A stretch of 64,000 nt of DNA from Sandaracinus amylolyticus (lineage in GTDB: Bacteria; Myxococcota_A; Polyangia; Polyangiales; Sandaracinaceae), in NCBI RefSeq assembly GCF_021631985.1, contig NZ_CP070225.1, positions 1,922,001 to 1,986,000 of the forward strand, in the 5' to 3' direction. Numbering within the stretch: position 1 is the first letter of the stretch; every line of letters starts with the position of its first letter. The notes under the pieces were generated by a model that was given only the letters and a program-made list of their open reading frames with translations, searched no databases and was not told the DNA's origin. Shown in pieces: positions 43,476 through 51,295 of the stretch. The position numbers and the translations under genes are program-made.

Positions 43476-44285
43476 TTGGCGACGCTCGTCTTCGCCGTCG
43501 GTCCGATCGCGCTGGACGCGGAGGGGGAACGCGTGCGCGCCACCCTCGCGGCGGCGCTCGGTCGTGCGCTCCGCGTCGACGTCGAGATCCGCCCCGCGCT
43601 CACGTATCGCGAGCTGCTCGGCTGGGTCGGTCGGCGCGAGGTGCAGATCGCGTGGCTCGGTCCCGCGCTCTTCGTGCAGGCCCACGCGCGCTTCGGCGTC
43701 GAGCCGCTCGTGCGCATGGAGCGCGAGGGGCGCGCATCGTTCCGCGGCGCGCTCTTCGTGCGCGAGGACGCGGACATCACGACGCCGGAGCAGCTCGCGG
43801 GCAAGCGCGTCGCGTGGGTCGATCCCGACTCGTGCGCGGGCTTCCTCTTCCCGCGCATCGCGCTCGCACAGCGCGGGCTCGATCCCGATCGGCTCTTCGC
43901 CGACATGCGCATCCTCGGCAGCCACGGCGCGGTGGTCGCGGCGGTCGCATCGAGCCAGGTCGACATCGGCGCCACGTTCGTCGAGCACGTGGATCCCGAC
44001 GATCCGAGCACCGCGATCGCGCGCGCCGGATGGAGCCAGGCCGACGTGCCGATGCGCGCGGTGCTCACCAGCGATCCGATCCCCGGCGACGTGATCGCGG
44101 CGACGCGCGTGCTCGACGAGCGCTGGCGCGCGCGCATCGTCGAGGTGCTCGAGGCGCTCGATCGCGATCCCGACGGCGCACCGGCGATGCGCGCGCTCTT
44201 CCAGGCCGCGCGCCTGGTCCCCGCGGTGAGCGACGACTACGCACCGGTGCGCGACGCGCTGCGCGCGGCAGGCGTGCGGATCTGA
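43476..44285 (+). CDS. PhnD-type periplasmic-binding-protein domain, no signal peptide
   Basis: A 269-residue protein of the phosphate/phosphonate-binding (PhnD) fold: TYRELLGWVGRREVQIAWLGPALFVQA, then LFVREDADITTPEQLAGKRVAWVDPDS and a helical second lobe. I prefer TTG 43476 because the codons between ATG 43425 and it include rare ones (GTT, AGG), the fold begins right there, and a TANNNT element lies upstream; ATG 43425 remains possible (286 residues). With either start there is no signal peptide, so the protein would be cytoplasmic. No ABC permease or ATPase for phosphonate is nearby. In myxobacteria such domains also serve as sensors, so this may be a small-molecule sensor. Confidence 0.8.
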   Translation: MATLVFAVGPIALDAEGERVRATLAAALGRALRVDVEIRPALTYRELLGWVGRREVQIAWLGPALFVQAHARFGVEPLVRMEREGRASFRGALFVREDADITTPEQLAGKRVAWVDPDSCAGFLFPRIALAQRGLDPDRLFADMRILGSHGAVVAAVASSQVDIGATFVEHVDPDDPSTAIARAGWSQADVPMRAVLTSDPIPGDVIAATRVLDERWRARIVEVLEALDRDPDGAPAMRALFQAARLVPAVSDDYAPVRDALRAAGVRI

Positions 44286-44322
44286 TCGCAGCGCCACACG
44301 TGGCACCGGGATCGCCGCGGAG

Positions 44323-44328
44323 TACGCT
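44323..44328 (+). promoter_or_regulatory. TACGCT, candidate -10 for a leaderless mRNA
   Basis: TACGCT ends 8 nt before ATG 44337, in the short gap after the PhnD-like gene. No Shine-Dalgarno is present. Confidence 0.4.
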
Positions 44329-44336
44329 CGCGCACC

Positions 44337-45170
44337 ATGCGCACCTGGGGCTTCCGCATCCTCCGCGCGACGTTCATGGCGATCGTCGCCTGGCTCCTCT
44401 ACCAGGTGCTCGATCACTACGACCGCGCGTGGCTCTTCGTGCCGATCGCGATCGGCGTGCTCGCGCTCTGGCTCGCCGAGCAGGCGCGTCGCGCATGGAC
44501 CCGCAAGAAGAAGGAAGCGGACTGGGATCGCTGGGAGAGCGCGGTGCTCGACGCGTCGCTCCGTCCTCGCGCGATCATCGAGGTGAAGCAGGCGCTCGCG
44601 CGATCGCAGCGCCTCGGGCCGCGATTGCGTCAGGAGCAGGCGCACCTCTCGGTGGTGCTCGCGGAGCTGCTCGACGCGAGCGGTCGTCCCGAAGAAGGCG
44701 CGCGCGTCCTCGCGCGGGTCGATCTCGATGCGCTCGCGCCGTCGCAGGCGGTCGTGGTGCGGCACACGAAGATCGCGTCGTACCTCTCGGCCGGCATGAT
44801 CGACGACGCGCAGGCCGCGCTCGCGGTGCGCGGCAAGCCGAGCGACGAGCCCGACATGGAGGCCCGTCTCGATCTCCTCGGCGGCATGATCGCGGTCGAG
44901 CGCGGCGAGCTCGACGACGCGCTGAAGACCGCGACCGACGTCGAGGCGCGCCTCGAGGACGCCTCGGTGAAGGCCGAGGCGCGCGTGCTCCGTGCGGCGG
45001 CGCTCGACGCGAAGGGCGATCACGAAGGCGCGATCACCGCGCTGCGCACGCTCGACGACGCGACGCTGCTCTCGCTGGAGATGCTCGGGTTCCGCCGCGT
45101 GCGCGGCCTCGCTGCCGAGGCGCGCGCACCGATCGCGGGAGCGAGCGAGGATCAGCCGGGCGAGAGGTAG
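44337..45170 (+). CDS. TPR-like membrane protein
   Basis: A 277-residue protein with two N-terminal transmembrane segments (about 10-25 and 32-48) and a cytoplasmic helical repeat region (about 60-260). The helix pairs (for example VVLAELLDASGRPEEGARVLARV and MIAVERGELDDALKTATDV) resemble tetratricopeptide repeats, so a protein-binding scaffold at the inner membrane is likely. The 3' end overlaps the end of a small opposite-strand gene by 19 bp. Confidence 0.75.
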   Translation: MRTWGFRILRATFMAIVAWLLYQVLDHYDRAWLFVPIAIGVLALWLAEQARRAWTRKKKEADWDRWESAVLDASLRPRAIIEVKQALARSQRLGPRLRQEQAHLSVVLAELLDASGRPEEGARVLARVDLDALAPSQAVVVRHTKIASYLSAGMIDDAQAALAVRGKPSDEPDMEARLDLLGGMIAVERGELDDALKTATDVEARLEDASVKAEARVLRAAALDAKGDHEGAITALRTLDDATLLSLEMLGFRRVRGLAAEARAPIAGASEDQPGER

Positions 45171-45262
45171 ACCGCGATCCCGAAGAGCGCCGGGATCAGC
45201 ACCGAGAACAGCACCATCCCGATCATGAAGCCCGCGTCGTCGTTCTTCTGCTGCTGCGCCAT
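45152..45262 (-). CDS. 36-residue single-pass membrane peptide
   Basis: This short frame reads MAQQQKNDDAGF, then a hydrophobic span (about residues 12-33, IGMVLFSVLIPALFGIAVYL), ending SPG. A ribosome-site GGAG/AAGG lies upstream of ATG 45262. Polar, charged N-terminus plus one clean transmembrane helix is the classic plan of small regulatory membrane proteins. It overlaps the end of the convergent TPR gene by 19 bp. No homologue is recognised; small proteins like this are usually missed by annotation. Confidence 0.6.
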   Translation of the reverse strand: MAQQQKNDDAGFMIGMVLFSVLIPALFGIAVYLSPG

Positions 45263-45388
45263 CTCGACCTTCGCCTCCGTGGAAGAGCGGGCGCGAGCCT
45301 AAGGGCGAAGTACCCTCGCGTCGAGCCCACACGTCGGTGGGGAGGAGCGAGGCCGGGCCCGCGCACCGTGTCCGCCGAGCGACCGCGA

Positions 45389-45406
45389 CGTGGGCGGCCG
45401 CCCACG
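45389..45406. promoter_or_regulatory. perfect 18-bp palindrome upstream of the macroglobulin gene
   Basis: CGTGGGCGGCCGCCCACG is a gapless palindrome, 72 bp before ATG 45479 in the divergent gap (45263-45478). Candidate operator for the macroglobulin-PbpC operon or the small peptide. Confidence 0.4.
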
Positions 45407-45467
45407 CGAAGGCGCGACGACGCGTGATGTTCCCGGGCGGAGGGCGCGGGCGCGCCGGTTGCCAGCG

Positions 45468-45473
45468 TAGGCT
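45468..45473 (+). promoter_or_regulatory. TAGGCT, candidate -10 for a leaderless mRNA
   Basis: TAGGCT ends 5 nt before ATG 45479; no Shine-Dalgarno is seen. Confidence 0.35.
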
Positions 45474-45478
45474 CGCTC

Positions 45479-48400
45479 ATGCCGCCCTCGACCGAGCCTC
45501 CTCCGTCCCCAGGCCCGTATCGCACCCCCGCGGGGCCCACCACGCCCGGCCCTCGGCGCGTTCCCCTCGTGGTGTTCGTCGCCGGTGCGCTCCTCGTGGT
45601 CGGCGTGCTCGTGGCGCTGATCCCGAGCGGCACGCGACGCACCGCGACGCTCTCCGACGCGCCGTGGGAGGTGCTCGACGGCATCTCGCAGTTCCCGCCG
45701 TCCGAGCCCGACCTGCCGCCCGCGACGCCCCTCGCGCCGCTGCTGGTCGCTGACGCGCCCGACGCGCTCGCGATCCTCTCGCCGCGCGAAGGTGCGACGC
45801 GCGTGGAGCGCGGCGAGACGCTGCTCGTGCGGTTCAACCGCCCGATGGTGCGCGGCTCCGAGGTCGGTCGTGCGCTCGAGGGCGCGCCGATCTCCTTCGA
45901 TCCCGCGGTCGCCGGGAGCTGGCGGTGGGCGACGCGCAGCAGCTTGCTCTTCACGCCCGCGGTCGCGGCGTTCGATCGCAACGTCGAGGCGTCGCTGGTG
46001 GTCGAGGAAGAGGTCGCGTCGCTCGACGGCGATGCGCTCTACGACGACACCCCGCGCGTGATCGTGTTCGACGGATCGCCGCGCCTCGTCGGTCACCAGC
46101 CGAGCGTCGCGGAGGGCGAGCCGCTCGCGCTCACGTTCGACGCGCAGGTCTCGGCGGCCGAGCTCGCGCAGGAGATCTTCGCGTGGGAGGTCGAGGGCCG
46201 GCGTCCGGTGCCGCTGCGCATCACGGCGGGCGGCTTCGAGCCGACGAGCGACGACGACGGGCCGCAGCGCTTCCGCGTCGATCTCGCGCTCGGTCGTCCC
46301 CTCGAGGCAGGCGCGCAGATCGCGGTCGCGGTCGCGCCGCGCTGGAGCGGCTACGGCGGCTCGTTCCCGCGCGTCGTGCAGTTCGCGCTCGCACCGCGGC
46401 CGCGCTTCACCGGCATCGGCTGCGAGGAGAGCCGCTGGGGCAGCGCGCGCTGCACGTTCACCGAGGATCCCGGGCAGATCGTCGACGTCGGGCCCGCGCT
46501 GCGCCTGCTCGCGAGCGAGCGGCTGGCGGCGCTGACGCCGAGCGACGTGCGCGTCACGCCCGCGCTGCGCGACGTCGAGGTGCGCATCGAGGGGCAAGGC
46601 GCGGAGCAAGGGCGAGTCGTCGCGATCAGCGGCGAGTGGGAGCCCGATCAGGTCTACGAGGTGCGGCTCGGTGCGGTGCAGACCGAGGGCGGGGATCGCG
46701 TCGTCCCGCTCGCGCCGCTCGCGGTGCGCAGCGCGGGCCACTGGCCGACCGTGCAGGCGCCGGGCGGGACGCTCGTGTACGAGCAGGACGCGCCGATCGC
46801 GCTGCACGTGCGCGGCATCCACGTCGACGAGGGGCGCGCGATCGTGCGCACCGTGGTCGAGGGCCGCGAGGTCGACGCGCTGATGTCGCCCGCGTCGTTC
46901 GCCGCGGAGGAGCAGCCGATCACGGTGCCGCTCGCGGCGATCCTCCCCGACGCGCGCGCGAACCGCTGGGGCCGCGGCACGCTCGACGCGCGCGAGGCGA
47001 GCGGCGGCTCGCACATGATGGTCGTCGCGTTCCAGGCCGGAGCGCGCGGCACCGCGTCGGAGCTGCAGGCGGCGTTCGTGCAGTCGACCGATCTCGGCGT
47101 GACCGCGGAGGCGCTCGATCGCGGCGTGCTGGTGTGGGTGAGCTCGATCGCGCGCGCATCGGCGATCGCGGGCGCGCGCGTCGAGCTCCGGAACGTCGCG
47201 GGCGGGCTGGTCGCGGAGGCGACGACCGACGCGAGCGGTGCGGCGTGGGTGCGCAGCGACGGACGTCGCGGATCGACGATCGAGTGGAGCCCGCTCTCGC
47301 AGACGACGGTGATCGTGGTGCGTGCGGGTGGCGATCGCGCGGTGCTCGCGCTCGATCCGCGGAGCGGCGTGGGCCCCGGCGCGCTCGGGGTGCCGCAGAG
47401 CGGCGGCGCGCCCGACGAGGACGAGGGCGCGGTGCGCGCGACGGTGATCGCGGATCGCGGCGCGTACCGTCCCGGCGAGCCGATGTCGGTGCTCGCGATC
47501 GCGCGGCGCGTGGAGGGCGCGGCCGCGACGCCGCCGAGCGATCGTCCGGTGCGCTTCCGGCTGATCGCGGGCGATGCCGACACGCCGATCGCCGAAGCGA
47601 GCGTGCGGCTCGAGCGCGGGCACGCGGACGCGAGCTGGACGCTGCCCGAGGGCGTGATGCTCGGGACGCATCGCCTCGAGCTGATCGATGCGCAGGACGC
47701 ATTGCTCGGATCGACGAGCGTGACGATCGCGGAGTTCCGCCAGCCGCGCTTCCGGGTCGATCTCGCGCCGCCCGCGGGTGACGTGCACGGCGGCGATGCG
47801 CTCTCGATCGCGGCGAGCGCGCGCTACCTCTTCGGTGCGCCGCTCGAGGGCGCGACGATGCGTTGGTCGATCGCACGCGAGGGGGCCGCGTCGGTGCCGG
47901 CGCGCTGGAGCGAGTACGCGTTCGGTCCGGCCTCGGGCGGGGCGCGCGCGGGCACGCTGGCGGAGGGCGAGGCGACGCTCGACCGCGAAGGCGCGGCGGC
48001 GCTCGGCGCGGAGGTGTCGCTCGCGTCGCCGGTGCGCACGCGGCTGCGCGTCGAGGCCGAGGTGACCGACGCGACGGGGCAGACCACGAGCGCGTCGCGC
48101 ACGATCGTCGCGTACCCCGCGAGCTTCGAGGTCGGGGTGCGGCGGCCCCGCACGTGGGTCGGGCTCGGGAGCGAGCTCGCGATCGAGGCGATCGCGATCG
48201 ATCACGCGGGTGAGGCGATCGCGGCACGTGCGATCGAGGCGCGCTTCGTGCGCGAGGGATGGCACGGCTGGTGGGAGTGGCACGACGGCGCCGAGCAGGA
48301 GGACGAAGGCGCGTACCAGCTGCGCCGCGGCCAGCGTCGCGACGTCGCGCACACGTGCGACCTCGAGAGCGCGATCGAGCCGGTGCGCTGCGCGTTCACG

Positions 48401-51295
48401 CCGGCGCGCGCGGGCACCTACGTGCTCGAGGTCGAGGGTCGCGACGAGGCGGGCCGCACCACGCTCGCGCAGACGCGCGTCTACGTCGCGGGGCCCGACG
48501 AGCATCCGGATCGGGATCCGCCGGGCGCGCCGATCGCGCTCACGCCGGCGCGCGAGGAGTGGAGCGTCGGCGACGAGGCGGAGCTCGCGTTCGAGTCGCC
48601 GTGGGAGGGCGCGGAGGCGCTGATCGCGGTGCACCACGGATCGCTGCTCTCGATGGAGCGACGTCGGGTCGGCGCGGGTGGTCAGGTGGTGCGCGTCGCG
48701 CTCACCGACGCGATGGTGCCGAACGTGTTCGTGACCGTCGCGCTGATCCGTCCGCGCAGCGGTGAGCCGGGCGAGCGCATCGACCTGAACGCGCCCGATC
48801 TGCGCTTCGGGGGCGCGAACGTGCGGGTGCGCCCGCGCACCTCGCGGCTCGAGGTGGCGATCGAGGCCGAGGGCGCAGCGCGTCCCGGCACCCGCGTGCC
48901 GATCGCGGTGCACGTGCGCGACGAGGAAGGACGCGACGTGCGCGGCGCGCGCGTGGCGCTGTGGGCGGTCGACGAGGGCACGCTGCGCCTCACCGGCTAC
49001 CAGACGCCGGACGCGACGGGCGGGCTCTTCGTGGAGCGCGGTGCGGCGTTCGCGCTCGAGGATCTGCGCCGCGCGCTGGTCTCGCGGATCGATCCGTCGA
49101 TCGAGGCGGAGGCGAGCGGAGACGGCGGGTACGCGGAGGGTGCGATGGATCTGGAGGAGCGCGAGCGCTTCGATCCCACGCCGCTCTGGGCACCGCGGCT
49201 CGTGACCGGCGCGGATGGGATCGCGCGCGCCGAGCTCGAGCTGCCGGCGCGACCGACCGAGTACCGCGTGATGGCGATCGCGATCGACGACGGGCTGCGT
49301 CGCGGGCGTGCGTCGACGTCGGTGGTCGCGGAGCAGCCGCTCGTGGTGCGCGCCGCGTTCCCGCGCTTCGCGACCGAGGGTGATCGCTTCGAGGCGGTCG
49401 CGTTCGTGCACAACGCGGGCGAGACCGAGATCACCGCGGAGGTGCGCTTCCAGGTCGGCGAGGAGGCACGCGAGGCGCGCACCATCACGATCGCGGCGGG
49501 CGGCGAGGCGCGGGTGAGCGAGCCCGTCGTCGCGTCGAGCGTCGGCGTGATGCCGCTGCGGGTCGCGGCGAGCGCGAGCGTCGACGGCGAGTCGGTCGCG
49601 CACGAGGACGGCGCGCGGGTGCCGGTCGTGCCCGCCGCGCGGTGGGTACGTCGTCGCGCGGTGGTCGGCGGCAGCGGCCAGCGCGCGCTCGATCTCGCGT
49701 TCGGCGAGAGCCCGCGCGGCGAGCTGCGCGTCGCGGTGGCGTCGCATCCGTTCGTCGGGCTCGATGGCGCGCTCGACGCGCTCGAGGAGAGCTGGTGGGG
49801 CGGCACCGAGGTCGAGGCGTCGCGCCTGCTCGCGATCGCGAGCTACCTGCGCCTGTCGGAGGGGCTGCGTCGCGGCGGTCGCGACGAGGTCGAGCTGCGG
49901 GCGCGCGCGGCGCGCGCGATCGAGGCGCTGGCGCGTGCACGCACCATCGACGGAGGCTTCGCGCGGTGGAGCGCCGGCGACGGCACGCAGCCGCACGAGA
50001 CGGTGCTCGCGGTGCGCGCGCTGATCGAGGCCGAGGCTGCAGGGCTCCGCGTGCCCGAAGGCGTCCGCGAGGCGGGGCTGCGACGCATCGAGCAGCTCGT
50101 CGAGATGGGCGCGTTCGGCGAGACCTATGGACGCGCAGGCCAGGAGAGCTGGGCGCTCGCGCTGCGCTTGCTCGGTGAAGCAGGCACGCGCGGTGGGCCG
50201 CTCGATGCGCTCTACGAGCAGCGCGAATTCGCGTCTCCCGCCACGCTCGCGTGGCTCGCGCTCGCGCTGCCCGAGGGCAATCGCCGTCGCGACACTGCGC
50301 TCGCGCTCGCGGTGCATCGGCTCTTCCCGGAGCTCGAGATCGACGGGCTCGAGGCGAGCGCACAGCCCAACGGGGGCGCGCCGCGCGCGGTGTACGTGGA
50401 GCACGACGTGGCCGCGATCGCGGCGGTGCTCGAGGCGGCCTCGCGCATCGACGGCGGCGAGCCGTGGATTCGCATGCTCGCGACCGAGCTCCTGCGCATC
50501 GGCGGCGCGCGTGAGGACGGCCTCGGCGCGCCGGCCGATGTCGCGGCGGCGATGGCCGCGCTCTCGGCGTGCGCGCAGCGCTTCGGGCGCGAGGGCGAGT
50601 CGCTCGACGCAGTGCTCGCGATCGACGACGCGGCGATCGAGGCGCGCACGATCGGCGAGGAGGGCGCGCTCTTCGACGTGCCGTGGGCGCGGGTGGGGCA
50701 GGGCGCGCACCGGCTCCTCGCGCGCGGCGGAGGCACGGAGGATCCGATCTTCGTCGCGCTCGACGCGCGCTGGGCGGTGCCGATCTCCGAGGCCGACGAG
50801 GTGGCGCGCGGTCGCGCGGTCGCGCTGCATCGTGTGCTCGAGACCGCGGCGGGCACGCCGATCGAGCCGGGCGCGCGCATCCCGCTCGGCACGATGATCC
50901 GGGTGAGGCTCTTCGTGCACGTGGAGGACGGATCGTCCGAGCGCATCGCGGTGCGCGACCCGCTCGGCGCGGGCTTCGAGAGCGTCGACGAAGGGCTGCG
51001 CACCACGCCGCACGCGTCGCTCATGGCGCTGCTCGGCGCGAGCCCCGACGACGACGCGACCGACGCGCGTGGCTTCCACGCGATGCGCACGCTCTCGTAC
51101 GTCGAGCACCGTCGCTTCGACGTGCACGCGACGACCTTCTATCTGTCGTCGCTGCCGCCCGGTCTGCACGAGCTGACCTACGCGGTGCGCGCGACCACGC
51201 CCGGCGAGTTCGTGGTGCCCCCCGCGTCGCTCGAAGCGCTGCGCGACGATGCGTTCGTGGGCCGGAGCACGGCGCTGCGGGTCACCGTCGAATGA
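45479..51295 (+). CDS. bacterial alpha-2-macroglobulin, thioester lost
   Basis: A 1938-residue protein of the YfhM/A2M family. A cytoplasmic Pro-rich head and one transmembrane anchor (about 28-48) replace the usual lipobox. A long series of macroglobulin beta-sandwich domains follows, with DRGAYRPGEPMSVLAIAR (MG2-like) and ALWAVDEGTLRLTGYQTP, a conserved A2M block, and then an alpha-toroid thioester domain. At about residues 1440-1446, where (Y/W)GCxEQ is expected, the sequence is WGGTEVE: the Cys is Gly and the Gln is not conserved, so no thioester can form. It would trap or guard against proteases without covalent capture, as in the MagD-type class. It is coupled by ATGA overlap to pbpC, the usual partner for envelope repair. 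Confidence 0.92.
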   Translation: MPPSTEPPPSPGPYRTPAGPTTPGPRRVPLVVFVAGALLVVGVLVALIPSGTRRTATLSDAPWEVLDGISQFPPSEPDLPPATPLAPLLVADAPDALAILSPREGATRVERGETLLVRFNRPMVRGSEVGRALEGAPISFDPAVAGSWRWATRSSLLFTPAVAAFDRNVEASLVVEEEVASLDGDALYDDTPRVIVFDGSPRLVGHQPSVAEGEPLALTFDAQVSAAELAQEIFAWEVEGRRPVPLRITAGGFEPTSDDDGPQRFRVDLALGRPLEAGAQIAVAVAPRWSGYGGSFPRVVQFALAPRPRFTGIGCEESRWGSARCTFTEDPGQIVDVGPALRLLASERLAALTPSDVRVTPALRDVEVRIEGQGAEQGRVVAISGEWEPDQVYEVRLGAVQTEGGDRVVPLAPLAVRSAGHWPTVQAPGGTLVYEQDAPIALHVRGIHVDEGRAIVRTVVEGREVDALMSPASFAAEEQPITVPLAAILPDARANRWGRGTLDAREASGGSHMMVVAFQAGARGTASELQAAFVQSTDLGVTAEALDRGVLVWVSSIARASAIAGARVELRNVAGGLVAEATTDASGAAWVRSDGRRGSTIEWSPLSQTTVIVVRAGGDRAVLALDPRSGVGPGALGVPQSGGAPDEDEGAVRATVIADRGAYRPGEPMSVLAIARRVEGAAATPPSDRPVRFRLIAGDADTPIAEASVRLERGHADASWTLPEGVMLGTHRLELIDAQDALLGSTSVTIAEFRQPRFRVDLAPPAGDVHGGDALSIAASARYLFGAPLEGATMRWSIAREGAASVPARWSEYAFGPASGGARAGTLAEGEATLDREGAAALGAEVSLASPVRTRLRVEAEVTDATGQTTSASRTIVAYPASFEVGVRRPRTWVGLGSELAIEAIAIDHAGEAIAARAIEARFVREGWHGWWEWHDGAEQEDEGAYQLRRGQRRDVAHTCDLESAIEPVRCAFTPARAGTYVLEVEGRDEAGRTTLAQTRVYVAGPDEHPDRDPPGAPIALTPAREEWSVGDEAELAFESPWEGAEALIAVHHGSLLSMERRRVGAGGQVVRVALTDAMVPNVFVTVALIRPRSGEPGERIDLNAPDLRFGGANVRVRPRTSRLEVAIEAEGAARPGTRVPIAVHVRDEEGRDVRGARVALWAVDEGTLRLTGYQTPDATGGLFVERGAAFALEDLRRALVSRIDPSIEAEASGDGGYAEGAMDLEERERFDPTPLWAPRLVTGADGIARAELELPARPTEYRVMAIAIDDGLRRGRASTSVVAEQPLVVRAAFPRFATEGDRFEAVAFVHNAGETEITAEVRFQVGEEAREARTITIAAGGEARVSEPVVASSVGVMPLRVAASASVDGESVAHEDGARVPVVPAARWVRRRAVVGGSGQRALDLAFGESPRGELRVAVASHPFVGLDGALDALEESWWGGTEVEASRLLAIASYLRLSEGLRRGGRDEVELRARAARAIEALARARTIDGGFARWSAGDGTQPHETVLAVRALIEAEAAGLRVPEGVREAGLRRIEQLVEMGAFGETYGRAGQESWALALRLLGEAGTRGGPLDALYEQREFASPATLAWLALALPEGNRRRDTALALAVHRLFPELEIDGLEASAQPNGGAPRAVYVEHDVAAIAAVLEAASRIDGGEPWIRMLATELLRIGGAREDGLGAPADVAAAMAALSACAQRFGREGESLDAVLAIDDAAIEARTIGEEGALFDVPWARVGQGAHRLLARGGGTEDPIFVALDARWAVPISEADEVARGRAVALHRVLETAAGTPIEPGARIPLGTMIRVRLFVHVEDGSSERIAVRDPLGAGFESVDEGLRTTPHASLMALLGASPDDDATDARGFHAMRTLSYVEHRRFDVHATTFYLSSLPPGLHELTYAVRATTPGEFVVPPASLEALRDDAFVGRSTALRVTVE

